NCBI RefSeq assembly: GCF_907165045.1
Contig: NZ_CAJRAU010000002.1
Span: 372,001-436,000, forward strand
Direction of reading: 5' to 3'
Length of the DNA stretch: 64,000 nt
From: Dyadobacter linearis
Lineage (GTDB): Bacteria; Bacteroidota; Bacteroidia; Cytophagales; Spirosomataceae
Part shown: positions 33,920 to 42,276 of the stretch, one piece after another
How positions within the stretch are numbered: the stretch's first letter is position 1
How the letters are laid out: every line of letters begins with the position of its first letter
Notes under the pieces: generated by a model
Seen by the model: only the letters and a program-made list of their open reading frames with translations
Told to the model about the DNA's origin: nothing
Database searches by the model: none
Made by a program: the position numbers and the translations under genes

Positions 33920-34249
33920 ATGAAAGTTAAATTAGGTAAAAATCACATAAGTTATCTTGTTAATAATCTCTATCAAGAACAAGAATCGTTCAAGAATATA
34001 CTAATACAGATTAGTGACGAAATTCCTTCTGTCATTATTGAAGTTGATGATGATTCGGCAGATGCGATAAGAGACTGGGCAGGCGAACAATTACAGAAAA
34101 TCGGATTTGATATCAACTACGAATTGGATTACGAAGGTAAAATATTTCAAGCGAACAGATTTCTCAAAAAATGGTGGCTTCGTTTTATGCGGAATGTCAC
34201 TGTTACTGATAGTCTTTGGCTATGTATTATGGAAGGCGAAAAAAATTAG
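33920..34249 (+). CDS. Probable immunity protein 5 (possibly frameshifted at its C-terminus)
   Basis: 109 residues. The N-terminal 75 look like a small acidic helical immunity protein (MKVKLGKNHISYLVNNLYQE, IEVDDDSADAIRDWAGEQLQ, GFDINYELDYEGK). The final 35 residues are Trp/Arg-rich and unlike the rest. In the +2 frame the same DNA from about 34140 to 34259 reads YFKRTDFSKNGGF and then a membrane-helix-like stretch (CGMSLLLIVFGYVLWKAKK), so an indel near 34140 or a fusion with the end of another gene is likely. Position after tail 5 supports the immunity role. Confidence 0.55.
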   Translation: MKVKLGKNHISYLVNNLYQEQESFKNILIQISDEIPSVIIEVDDDSADAIRDWAGEQLQKIGFDINYELDYEGKIFQANRFLKKWWLRFMRNVTVTDSLWLCIMEGEKN

Positions 34250-34315
34250 CTTTAGATAATCTTCTTCGGGTCTTGGCACTATTTCATACAATTAGCATAT
34301 TTAAACAGTAATCAA

Positions 34316-34873
34316 ATGAAGAACACACTAACCATATTTCTCATCCTATCCATTTGCACCGCACAAACTTGCTCTGCCCAAGACCAACCAAAACCAACTA
34401 GCCAGGAATACGAATCCTGTTGCGGTACACAGCCGGTTGAATTTTCTTACGAAAAGAAGCGAATTTATGTCTCCAATGTTTTCACTCCTAATAAAGACGG
34501 CGTGAATGATTATTTCGTGCCATTTGTGAATGATATCGTTACCGATGTGTGGGGCTTTACCATATACAGTGCTGTCGGTGATACAATACTTTATCAGAAG
34601 CCTTATTTCAATTTAAAAATGGAAATTGCTGAGTATGGTTGGGACGGATTAAGGCCCGACGGTTCGCGGTATAGAGGGCTGTTTAGATATAAAATGCGCG
34701 TGGATGACATAGAAGCAACGAAACACATTGTGGAAGGTCAGGCATGTGCTATCATCTGTGGAAGTGAATCGGAGGTTTTTAAAACAAAAACCGGATGTTA
34801 CTACCCCATTCAGGCAGGCAAGGACGGTACATTAGATAGATCAATTGCCAATGCGGAAAAGGAGTGCTTCTAG
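34316..34873 (+). CDS. Secreted protein with gliding-motility (CHU_C-like) C-terminal domain
   Basis: 185 residues. Signal peptide 1-21 (ends TCSAQ). The segment IYVSNVFTPNKDGVNDYFVPFV and the following WGFTIYSAVGDTILY...YGWDGLRPDGSRYRGLFRYKM match the CHU_C domain that serves as a type B sorting signal for T9SS. Unusually almost the whole mature protein is this domain, and it is followed by a Cys-containing 50-residue tail (GQACAIICGSESEVFK). It marks the end of the Rhs locus and converges on the haem dehydrogenase gene with 14 bp between stops. Function unknown. Confidence 0.75.
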   Translation: MKNTLTIFLILSICTAQTCSAQDQPKPTSQEYESCCGTQPVEFSYEKKRIYVSNVFTPNKDGVNDYFVPFVNDIVTDVWGFTIYSAVGDTILYQKPYFNLKMEIAEYGWDGLRPDGSRYRGLFRYKMRVDDIEATKHIVEGQACAIICGSESEVFKTKTGCYYPIQAGKDGTLDRSIANAEKECF

Positions 34874-34887
34874 TATCTATAAGTCTC

Positions 34888-37209
34888 TCAAATCCCATTC
34901 AACTCCGCCTCCGTAAACGCCTTCTCACGGCCGGTAAGTTTTTGTCTTACGCGGGTAACTTCTTCCGTTGTTACGTTGTCTGCATTGTTGCGCCATGATT
35001 TGCGGATAAAGCTCAGGAGCTGCGAGATGTCTTCGTTGGGCATATCCTTGTCGTAGCCTATTCCCGGCATGTCGCCGCTTACTTCCGGCGTTTGGTAAAT
35101 GTGGCCATTTACCCGCACCGGGCCAGTCAGACCGAACAGGATGATGGAGATCAGCTTGTCTTTGCTGCCAGTGACCCATTCCGATTGGTTCAGCGGAGGC
35201 GCCAGGGATTTCACGCCGCCTCCATCTGCGCCGTGGCAGGTCTGGCAAATGGACGTAAACAATGCTTCTCCCTTTGGAAACTGCCTTTTCAGCATAGCAG
35301 GATCACGATTACCCTGGGCACTCCTCACTCCGGTGATGACTTTTTGAAGCTGTTTATTAATGACCAGATTCTGGTCGCTCAGTGAAGCCGTTAATTCCGT
35401 TTGGAACATTTCTTCCTGACCTTCCAGATTACTGATTACCGCGTCTGCGACGAAGCGGTTGTTCGGGTACTTGGTAGCCAGCTTAGTCAGCATATTCTTT
35501 GATGCTACCGTGTCGAATTTTGAAATGTTTTTACACAAAAATGCCACGTAAGGAGCGGAAAGCGTATCGTTGTTATTAATCAGATCATCAAATACCGTAG
35601 TCAGCTGCTGGTAAGAACTTGGCGTCATTATTGCCGGGGCTACTGCCAGCGCCTGCATTCTGTAAGTCCAGTCCGGGCGTCTCAGCCAGGCAAGTACCTC
35701 TTCGGTTTTGAGTGAATTTAATCCTTCCAAAGTCCATAGTGCATGAATCGCGAGCAGTGGATTCGCAGTTTGCTTCACAGCGTCGCGTAGTGCAGAAACC
35801 GTCTGGTTGTATTTCCCGTCGACCAGTTTTTGCTGCGCCCGGTCGCGTACCCAGCCGTTTGCGTGACCCAGTAACTTCACCAGCTCGCCCGCCTCATTCG
35901 GGATCATGACCGGTTTCGCCGACGATTTTTTCGGGACAACCTTATAAATCCGTCCGCTTGAAAGTGGTTGCGTCAGCTCCCTTTTGCCGATCTGCTCTTT
36001 CAGGTAAGGGGTCAAATACGTTTTGTGCTGGATAATACCGCGGTACATATCCAGAATATACATCGCACCGTCGGGCGCATTGTAAAGACTTACAGGCCGA
36101 AAACGCTCGTCGGTGCTCGCCAGAAATTCCTTTCCTTTATACGCCTGCTCGCCTTTAACTACATATCCTTTTTGAGCCAGAATATTGCGTTTGATCAAAT
36201 TCGCCGACGGTTCAGGAACAAATGCATTGAATTCATAAGCCTGACCAAAAAGGTCTCCCCGGTACACAACGGGACCAGCTGCGGCGGTGAAATCGTTCAG
36301 TCTCAGGCTATCGTCAAGGATATTTTTCATGTAGCCTCTGTTCACGCCCGGAGTGGGGTGAAGCGGGTATACCTTGTTATTGGCCACCGATTTTTCATTG
36401 TAGCCAGCCACACCTTTCTGGTTTTTGTTAGAAGCGCCCACACCCGCCGGGAAATAGTCTCCGATCAGGTTTTGAGAGTTATTGTTGTAGTAAAGTCTGC
36501 CGTAATTATCCTGACAAATACCCCATTGGCCACGAAAATGCGTCCGTTCGATCAGCCATTTGTTACCTTGTTTGCGATAACGTTTGTCTGATTTCGCATT
36601 GTATATCCAGTTGTCCATCGCGCGGAGCAGTCCGTTTGGCTGGTGTTCCACATTGCCGCCTTCTGTGTATTTGGGATCAACCAATACCCGTTTTCCGGCT
36701 TTGTCATTTTTTAATTCATAAAACCAAAGATTGGTCGGCTCAGCTACCAGAATACCGTTTTCGATCAGGCAAATCGCTCTCGGTAGTACCAGGGAATCGA
36801 TGATTACTTTTCGATCGTCATAAACCCCGTCCCTATTTTTATCTTCAAGAATAACAATATTACCATTCGGAATATCCTCACCGGTACCGATGGTATCGGG
36901 CATGTAGCCGGTCATTTCCACCACCCACATTCTCGCCTGATCGTCAAACTGCATGGCGACCGGCGCACTTACCAGCGGCTCGGCTGCAACTAGCTTCACT
37001 TCAAAACCTTCCTCAATCTGCATCAGACCAATGGTTTTCTCGGGCGCGATGAATGGAGATCCTGCCGGTTTTTTAGCCGGAGTTTCCTCTTTCGCTGTTT
37101 CAACGGTATTACTTGCAGTAGTTCCGGTTGCGGTCTGCTTGTTGGTTTTGCAGTAGACCAGCGAAAACGAAAGGGCCAGGAAGAGGAACGGATAGCGGTA
37201 CTTTTTCAT
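34888..37209 (-). CDS. PVC-type haem-binding dehydrogenase (beta-propeller, HEAT, cytochrome c)
   Basis: 773 residues. The N-terminus is a membrane-export signal ending SLVYCKTN; a Cys at 20 could be lipidated, though Tyr before it is unusual. A propeller-like region (EGFEVKLVAAEPLVSAPVAMQFDDQARMWVVEM begins it, shown only in part; GDIPNG, PEPSANLIKRNIL) is followed by HEAT-like helices (about 450-600) and a C-terminal cytochrome c domain with Cys655, Cys658 and His659 in CQTCHG and a downstream GDMPGIG Met. Such proteins oxidise sugars or alcohols in the periplasm and pass electrons to the respiratory chain. It is downstream of an MFS transporter (44 bp), which suggests a shared substrate. 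Confidence 0.8.
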   Translation of the reverse strand: MKKYRYPFLFLALSFSLVYCKTNKQTATGTTASNTVETAKEETPAKKPAGSPFIAPEKTIGLMQIEEGFEVKLVAAEPLVSAPVAMQFDDQARMWVVEMTGYMPDTIGTGEDIPNGNIVILEDKNRDGVYDDRKVIIDSLVLPRAICLIENGILVAEPTNLWFYELKNDKAGKRVLVDPKYTEGGNVEHQPNGLLRAMDNWIYNAKSDKRYRKQGNKWLIERTHFRGQWGICQDNYGRLYYNNNSQNLIGDYFPAGVGASNKNQKGVAGYNEKSVANNKVYPLHPTPGVNRGYMKNILDDSLRLNDFTAAAGPVVYRGDLFGQAYEFNAFVPEPSANLIKRNILAQKGYVVKGEQAYKGKEFLASTDERFRPVSLYNAPDGAMYILDMYRGIIQHKTYLTPYLKEQIGKRELTQPLSSGRIYKVVPKKSSAKPVMIPNEAGELVKLLGHANGWVRDRAQQKLVDGKYNQTVSALRDAVKQTANPLLAIHALWTLEGLNSLKTEEVLAWLRRPDWTYRMQALAVAPAIMTPSSYQQLTTVFDDLINNNDTLSAPYVAFLCKNISKFDTVASKNMLTKLATKYPNNRFVADAVISNLEGQEEMFQTELTASLSDQNLVINKQLQKVITGVRSAQGNRDPAMLKRQFPKGEALFTSICQTCHGADGGGVKSLAPPLNQSEWVTGSKDKLISIILFGLTGPVRVNGHIYQTPEVSGDMPGIGYDKDMPNEDISQLLSFIRKSWRNNADNVTTEEVTRVRQKLTGREKAFTEAELNGI

Positions 37210-37253
37210 TTCAAGAAGTTATTCCTGCGGTTCAATGGTGTTTTATCTAAAAA

Positions 37254-38552
37254 TCAATCTTTTAACGCTTCTTCGACGGGTTTCATATTCTTGGTCAGAA
37301 AATGTATGATGATCCAGGCAAGAAAGTATGCCAGTCCGCAGATCACGAACAGTACATTATAGCCCGCCCCGATATTGCCGACTCCTTTATAATAGTCAAG
37401 CAATGCACCCACCACGAGCGGGAAGAAAGTGGATCCCAACGATCCCGCCATTCCACCAATACCCACCACCGAGCTAACCGCACGTTTAGGGAACATATCC
37501 GAAACGACGGTAAAAATATTCGCGCTCCACGCCTGGTGCGCTGCCGCTGCAATACTGATAATTCCAACCACAACCCACACATTGCTGGCAAACTGCGCCA
37601 AAATAATAGGCAACACAGCGAATGCAACGATCAATAGTGCCATTTTACGTGCTCTCAGCGGCTGCCAGCCTTTTTTGATCAGATAAGAAGAAAGATAACC
37701 TCCGCCGATACTTCCAAATGTTGTTGCTGTGTAAACGATCGCGAGATGGAGACTTGGCTTTTTAAGGTCCAGGTCGAATGTAGTGGCGAAATAGGAGGGT
37801 AGCCAGAAAAGGAAAAACCACCAGATCGGATCGGTCAGGAATTTACCTACAATAAAAACCCACGACTGACGCAGTTTCAGCAATTTTGTCCAGTGAATAG
37901 GGGATTGATCTTCGCCTTCAACTACTTCATTATCAATGTGTATATACGCATATTCTTCGGGAGATACTTTTTTGTGGCGGGACGGGATTTCGTAGAATAA
38001 CCACCAGAATATCAGCCAGACAAAACCCAGGGCACCCGTGATCAGAAACGCTTCCTGCCAGCCGTAAGCGCCGAGTAGCCAGGGTACTAGAATAGGAGCA
38101 GCAACTGCCCCGATGCTTGTACCGGAGTTGAATATACCGGTGGCTAATGCACGCTCGCGTTTAGGAAACCATTCGGCAGTCGCTTTTACTGCGGCCGGAA
38201 AGTTACCCGATTCGCCAAGCCCCAAAAGTGCCCTTACAGCGCCGAAACCAAACGTGGTTTTCACAAATGCATGCAGGATCGCAGCAATACTCCACACTAC
38301 AATTGAAACTGCGTAGCCCATTTTCGAGCCGATCTTATCAATGATATTCCCGAAAACAATATAACCCAGCGCGTAGCAGGCCGCAAAGATCATGACAATA
38401 TTGGCGTAGTCCGATTCGGTCCAGTTGAACTCGACTTCCAGTGTGGGTTTTAAAAGCCCCAGGATCTGTCTGTCTATATAGTTAATGGTAGTTGCAAAAA
38501 ATAGGAGCGCACAAATAATCCAGCGGTAATTGCCAATTTTGGGTTGTTCCAT
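37254..38552 (-). CDS. MFS transporter, hexuronate (ExuT) / anion:cation symporter type
   Basis: 432 residues with 12 predicted helices. NYIDRQILGLLKPTLEVEFNWTESDYANIV at the start is typical of the ExuT/GudP branch (first 20 residues suffice: NYIDRQILGLLKP). GLGESGNFPAAVKATAEWFP and RALATGIFNSGTSIGAV are the signature loops. These carriers take up sugar acids such as hexuronates with protons. The gene lies directly upstream of the haem dehydrogenase in the same direction, so the operon may import or handle a sugar acid. It begins about 160 bp downstream of surE, across a terminator. Confidence 0.85.
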   Translation of the reverse strand: MEQPKIGNYRWIICALLFFATTINYIDRQILGLLKPTLEVEFNWTESDYANIVMIFAACYALGYIVFGNIIDKIGSKMGYAVSIVVWSIAAILHAFVKTTFGFGAVRALLGLGESGNFPAAVKATAEWFPKRERALATGIFNSGTSIGAVAAPILVPWLLGAYGWQEAFLITGALGFVWLIFWWLFYEIPSRHKKVSPEEYAYIHIDNEVVEGEDQSPIHWTKLLKLRQSWVFIVGKFLTDPIWWFFLFWLPSYFATTFDLDLKKPSLHLAIVYTATTFGSIGGGYLSSYLIKKGWQPLRARKMALLIVAFAVLPIILAQFASNVWVVVGIISIAAAAHQAWSANIFTVVSDMFPKRAVSSVVGIGGMAGSLGSTFFPLVVGALLDYYKGVGNIGAGYNVLFVICGLAYFLAWIIIHFLTKNMKPVEEALKD

Positions 38553-38662
38553 AATAAGGTACTTGTTCTTGGATTCGGGAATGGTTTAAAAACTATTGTC
38601 TCGGATAAGACTGTTGTTTCTGCATTCTACCCCTTACCGGAACGGCAAAGACTTCAAAAAAA

Positions 38663-38690
38663 GAATCCCGCCAGGTATCCGGCAGGATTC
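38663..38690 (-). terminator. Terminator of surE
   Basis: GAATCC (38663-38668) pairs with GGATTC (38685-38690), with additional GCC/GGC pairing inside. On the minus strand the stem is followed by seven T. It lies 26 bp past the surE stop codon and upstream of the MFS gene. Confidence 0.8.
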
Positions 38691-38715
38691 GTATAAATGC
38701 TTATTCTGGGGCAGA

Positions 38716-39450
38716 TCAGGTAATAGGATAAGCGAGTTGCGCTTTGATCAGCTCGGCTTCGTTCGTCAGGTCCAGGCGTAACGGGGTGATAGATACGAAG
38801 TGATTTTCAATCGCCCAGCGGTCGGTGCCTTCTTCGGCGGGTTCGAGCGGAACAACCGTGAACCAGTAATGCTTCCGGCCCATTGGATCCAGTCCGGGGA
38901 CAATATTGTTGTCATACAACCGCACCGATTGTCTGGTCCAGCGCACGCCTTGCGGTTTGTGCGGGAAATTTACGTTAACCAGATTAAGGTGAGGATTCTT
39001 AAATAAAAGGTCCAGTGCTCTTTCGACAAAAGGATCCAGCGCATCGAAATCGGGCTCGATATCGGTTGGAGTACTCAATGCAATTCCCTTAATCCCGAAT
39101 AGTACCGCTTGCTTGGCTGCTGCAAGTGTACCTGAATGCCACATCGCATTACCCAGGTTGGGACCAAGATTGATTCCGGAAAGGACCACGTCAGGCTTAT
39201 CCCACAAATGCTGGCCGAGCGCCACACAGTCTGCCGGGGTACCATTCACACGATAAGCTTCGATTCCGCCAAAATCGATTGGCGACTTTTTATAAGATAG
39301 TGGACGTGATGCAGTTATCGCGTGGCCCATAGAAGATTGCTCTACATCGGGGGCTACTATTTTGACTTCTCCAAATCTCGCTGCTATTTTCGCTAGTGCT
39401 GCGATTCCGGGGCTGTAAATTCCATCGTCGTTTGTTACCAGGATTTTCAT
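38716..39450 (-). CDS. surE: 5'/3'-nucleotidase SurE
   Basis: 244 residues. The metal-binding acidic pair is Asp8-Asp9 in TNDDGIYSPG; further ligands are the Ser in EQSSMGHAIT (near 39) and the Asn in SGINLGPNLG (near 94). SurE enzymes dephosphorylate nucleoside 5'- and 3'-monophosphates and short polyphosphates in the cytoplasm. ADCVALGQHLW and LVNVNFPH are other family blocks. Monocistronic: divergent from the lipid kinase gene across 83 bp, with its own terminator. Confidence 0.95.
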   Translation of the reverse strand: MKILVTNDDGIYSPGIAALAKIAARFGEVKIVAPDVEQSSMGHAITASRPLSYKKSPIDFGGIEAYRVNGTPADCVALGQHLWDKPDVVLSGINLGPNLGNAMWHSGTLAAAKQAVLFGIKGIALSTPTDIEPDFDALDPFVERALDLLFKNPHLNLVNVNFPHKPQGVRWTRQSVRLYDNNIVPGLDPMGRKHYWFTVVPLEPAEEGTDRWAIENHFVSITPLRLDLTNEAELIKAQLAYPIT

Positions 39451-39468
39451 ACGTATATCATTTTTACG

Positions 39469-39501
39469 TTTGTTTTAATAAAATTGTGCCTGGTATGTTT
39501 T
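39469..39501 (+). promoter_or_regulatory. Promoter of the lipid kinase gene
   Basis: TTTG at 39469-39472 and TATGTTTT at 39494-39501, 21 bp apart: the Bacteroidota -33/-7 arrangement with one mismatch in the -7 element. The ATG follows at 39534. Confidence 0.45.
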
Positions 39502-39533
39502 TTGAACATTCCGTATAGTCCTAAATTGATCAT

Positions 39534-40436
39534 ATGAAAAAAACCACTCTTTTGCATAACCCCACCGCAGGGGACAACGATTTCAGCAAAAAAGAACTGA
39601 CCAAGTTGATTAAAAAAGAAGGTTTTGAGTGCGCTTACGCTTCCGTGAAGGAAGATGACTGGGATAACTTTCAGGCAGATTCGGATTTTCTGACCATTGC
39701 GGGAGGGGACGGAACTGTGCGGCGCGTGGCAAAAGCATTGATGAACAGAACGCGACTTCAGAAGGAATTCCCGCTCGCGCTACTCCCTCACGGAACCGCC
39801 AACAATGTGGCCTGTGCGCTGGGTATTGAAGGCGACGCAAAGGATATTATCCGGCAGTGGCATCACCAGAGCCTGAAACCGTTCGATATCGGCAAAGTGG
39901 AGGGTTTTGGGGAAGAGGTATTCTTTCTTGAAGCTTTCGGGCTGGGGATTTTTCCAAAGCTGATGAAAGTGATGAGTAAGCTGGAACCCGAACTTGGAGA
40001 CAGCGCTGAGGAAAAGCTGGATGCAGCGAAGCGGGTGATGCTTGAAATTATTCAGACCTATGAGGCACGTCACTGCCAGATCATAGCCGATGAAAAGGAG
40101 TATTCCGGGCACTATATCATGATAGAAGTAATGAATATCCGCTCCATCGGCCCCAATCTGATTCTCGCGCCAGACGCGGACCCCGGCGATGGGATATTGG
40201 AACTGGTGCTGGTAGAAGATGTGGACCGGAAAAAACTGGAATCGCGCCTAAAAAATGAGATAGACGAAGCCGGACAGGAATTTAAATTCAAAACGATCCG
40301 CGCCAGGCGGGTGCAGATCACGTGTGACTGGAAAGATGCGCACGTTGACGATGAGCGGATCAAGGCAGATAAGCCTGCGAAAATCAATATACAGGTAATG
40401 CCGTCAATGCTCGAATTTATCCTAGCCGAGAAGTAG
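39534..40436 (+). CDS. Diacylglycerol-kinase-family lipid kinase
   Basis: 300 residues. HNPTAGDNDFSKKEL near the N-terminus and the nucleotide-binding GGDGT at 57-61 (FLTIAGGDGTVRRVAKAL) define the DAGK catalytic family. LPHGTANNVACALG replaces the common PLGTGNDFAR block, and the C-terminal beta domain has DPGDGILELVLVEDV. Members phosphorylate diacylglycerol or sphingosine-like lipids at the inner membrane; Bacteroidota make sphingolipids, so a sphingoid substrate is possible (inference). It faces the SGNH lipoprotein gene with 9 bp between stops. Confidence 0.85.
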   Translation: MKKTTLLHNPTAGDNDFSKKELTKLIKKEGFECAYASVKEDDWDNFQADSDFLTIAGGDGTVRRVAKALMNRTRLQKEFPLALLPHGTANNVACALGIEGDAKDIIRQWHHQSLKPFDIGKVEGFGEEVFFLEAFGLGIFPKLMKVMSKLEPELGDSAEEKLDAAKRVMLEIIQTYEARHCQIIADEKEYSGHYIMIEVMNIRSIGPNLILAPDADPGDGILELVLVEDVDRKKLESRLKNEIDEAGQEFKFKTIRARRVQITCDWKDAHVDDERIKADKPAKINIQVMPSMLEFILAEK

Positions 40437-40445
40437 TCCGAACCG

Positions 40446-41135
40446 CTAGAACCGGAATTTGGTGTTTTTGAAAACTTCATCTACCCAGAGCTGATGCATT
40501 TTTCCTGAAAAATGAAGGTTATCCCGCGCAATTAGTGTGGGATCATTCAATGCGCGGCGGGAAATGGAAGTAATATCAATGAACAGCACTTTTTCCTTGT
40601 CACATTCTGCCTTCGCAACAGCATTCAGCTCGTCGATTTCCTTTTCAACGGTTTCGCGATTTTCGATCCCAAACGGAGTAACGCCCCAATCTGGCGTGGA
40701 AAGCACGAAAACCTGACCAGGTTCTCCTCCGGCATAAGCGATACTTTTAAGCAGTAACTCCCGAAATTCTACGCGGTACTCTTCGAGACTGCGTCCCTGA
40801 TATTGGTTATTGACGCCAATCAGGAGTGAGACAATATCGTAGTTTTCCTTTGGGTTAAAATTAGTAAGTGCAAGAAGCAGATCGCCCGTTGTCCAGCCTG
40901 TGCGGGCAATGATGTAGGGATTCTGTACGGGCCTGCCTCGGTTATTCATAGCTTGGGCAAACAGGACCGGCCACCTGTCTCTTTCCTCCACACTTTCCCC
41001 GATCGTATAGGAATCGCCCAATGCAAGGTATCTCCTGCCTTTCTGTTCGCTACCCGGATCTACGGTCAACGGAGTTTTGTCCCCGCAGCCGGCAAGCAGC
41101 AGCACAATGCATATTATGGTTGTGATCGATCTCAT
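40446..41135 (-). CDS. SGNH/GDSL-hydrolase lipoprotein
   Basis: 229 residues. Lipoprotein signal with LLLAGC, Cys17. The SGNH blocks are visible: Ser42 in LALGDSYTIGE (block I), GWTTGDLL (block II), IGVNNQYQG with Asn (block III), and DNLHFSG with Asp and His (block V). It is expected to hydrolyse an ester in the periplasm or at the membrane surface (lipid, acetylated glycan or thioester). The replacement of GND by GVNN in block III is common in this branch. Substrate unknown. Confidence 0.85.
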   Translation of the reverse strand: MRSITTIICIVLLLAGCGDKTPLTVDPGSEQKGRRYLALGDSYTIGESVEERDRWPVLFAQAMNNRGRPVQNPYIIARTGWTTGDLLLALTNFNPKENYDIVSLLIGVNNQYQGRSLEEYRVEFRELLLKSIAYAGGEPGQVFVLSTPDWGVTPFGIENRETVEKEIDELNAVAKAECDKEKVLFIDITSISRRALNDPTLIARDNLHFSGKMHQLWVDEVFKNTKFRF

Positions 41136-41373
41136 ACCTTATATACTTCAAGAAGTACCTTCCGGATCAACAATCGTAACTTCTACCAGTGTTAAATTTT
41201 CTTTTCATTGAAGATTTTGTTCCGAATCTTGCTGCCTGGATGCGCTGTCTAGTTTCAATAATCGTATGCATAAGTGCCTTTTCTGGATGTAAAAGGTGGT
41301 AGTGCTTCAACTGCAATTTTCAAAAATTGTCACGAAAAAACGTATTTTATGTCTGGTTCATCCGTCAATTTGG

Positions 41374-41381
41374 TACTTTTG
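41374..41381 (+). promoter_or_regulatory. -7 element of the Anbu gene
   Basis: TACTTTTG, an exact TAnnTTTG match, 79 bp before the ATG at 41460. No clear TTTG was seen at the right distance upstream. The whole gap 41136-41459 between the divergent SGNH and Anbu genes is AT-rich and otherwise shows nothing recognisable. Confidence 0.45.
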
Positions 41382-41459
41382 ACGCCGGTTTAAGGTTCTG
41401 CCGGACGAATTAACCAGTTATCACGACACCAAGTGTCCGGCCCATTTAAGCAAATTGAA

Positions 41460-42197
41460 ATGACTTATTGTTTAGGAATAAAAGTAAAGGAAGGACTTGT
41501 CGCACTGGCGGATACGCGGATTACCGCAGGCACGAATACGACGGTCAAAAAGAAAATGTATGTCACTCAGCACGACAACTATTCGATGTTCATCATGACG
41601 AGCGGGCTGCGGTCGGTGCGGGATAAGGCGGTGCATTACTTTGAGGAGCTGATTAATGAAGGTGTGGTTTACAATAAGCTTTATAAAGCTGTAAATGCAT
41701 TCGGAGAGCAGATTAAGCGCGTTGCCGAAGAGGATAGGGCCAATCTTGAAAAGTCTGGCTTCAAATTCAACCTCAATACCATCGTAGGCGGGCAGCTGAA
41801 AGACGATAAGGAGCACAAGTTGTTTTTATTGTATTCAGAAGGCAATTGGGTAGAGCTCGATGAGGGTTCGCCTTACGTGATCATTGGCAATTCCGGCCAG
41901 GGAAAGGCTATATTGAACAGGGTACTGAACCAGGAATCGACCATGAAACAGGCGCTGAAAGCCGGGTTTCTTTCATTCGATTCTACGCGTGTCAGCAACA
42001 ATGATGTGGACTTCCCAATTGATGTGGTTTTGTATAAAAAAGACAGTTTCGCAATTGTGGAGCACCGATACGAGCAAAAAGACTTGCAGGTGATCTCCGA
42101 AATGTGGGCTGATAAATTGAAAGATGCGCTTGACGACATTCCGGAAGAATGGATGGACCAAAGCTTTGAAAAAATACCAAGCCCCGGAACCGTTTAA
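41460..42197 (+). CDS. Proteasome-type hydrolase Anbu
   Basis: 245 residues from the ATG at 41460 (MTYCLGIKVKEGLVALADTR); an upstream in-frame start would bury the nucleophile. After removal of Met, Thr1 becomes the N-terminal nucleophile, Asp17 is in ALADTR, and Lys residues near 30 (VKKKMYV) supply the catalytic Lys. SGLRSVRDKAVHYFEE and IGNSGQGKAILNRVL match the Anbu (ancestral beta-subunit) family, which forms helical lock-washer assemblies resembling the proteasome. Its peptidase role is debated. Anbu genes are usually clustered with an ATP-grasp, an alpha-E and a transglutaminase-like gene; none of these is adjacent here. A strong terminator follows. Confidence 0.88.
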   Translation: MTYCLGIKVKEGLVALADTRITAGTNTTVKKKMYVTQHDNYSMFIMTSGLRSVRDKAVHYFEELINEGVVYNKLYKAVNAFGEQIKRVAEEDRANLEKSGFKFNLNTIVGGQLKDDKEHKLFLLYSEGNWVELDEGSPYVIIGNSGQGKAILNRVLNQESTMKQALKAGFLSFDSTRVSNNDVDFPIDVVLYKKDSFAIVEHRYEQKDLQVISEMWADKLKDALDDIPEEWMDQSFEKIPSPGTV

Positions 42198-42233
42198 CGA
42201 TCCCGGGGCTTCGGCCTAATCTATATATTATGG

Positions 42234-42275
42234 TCGGCTCAGAATGCTTCATGCATCCTGAGCCGATCTTTTTAT
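42234..42275 (+). terminator. Terminator of the Anbu gene
   Basis: TCGGCTCAG-a-ATGC pairs with GCAT-c-CTGAGCCGA (42234-42266), a long stem with one mismatch, followed by TCTTTTTAT on the plus strand. The RND exporter gene ends immediately beyond on the opposite strand (42277). A second GC-rich inverted pair, AAGCCCCGG/CCGGGGCTT, spans the stop codon around 42179-42211. Confidence 0.85.
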
Positions 42276-42276
42276 A

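Noticed and set aside
30984..34300. Mobile element or integrase-driven island
   Set aside because: No transposase, integrase, terminal inverted repeats or target duplication seen; the repeated Rhs linker explains the structure.
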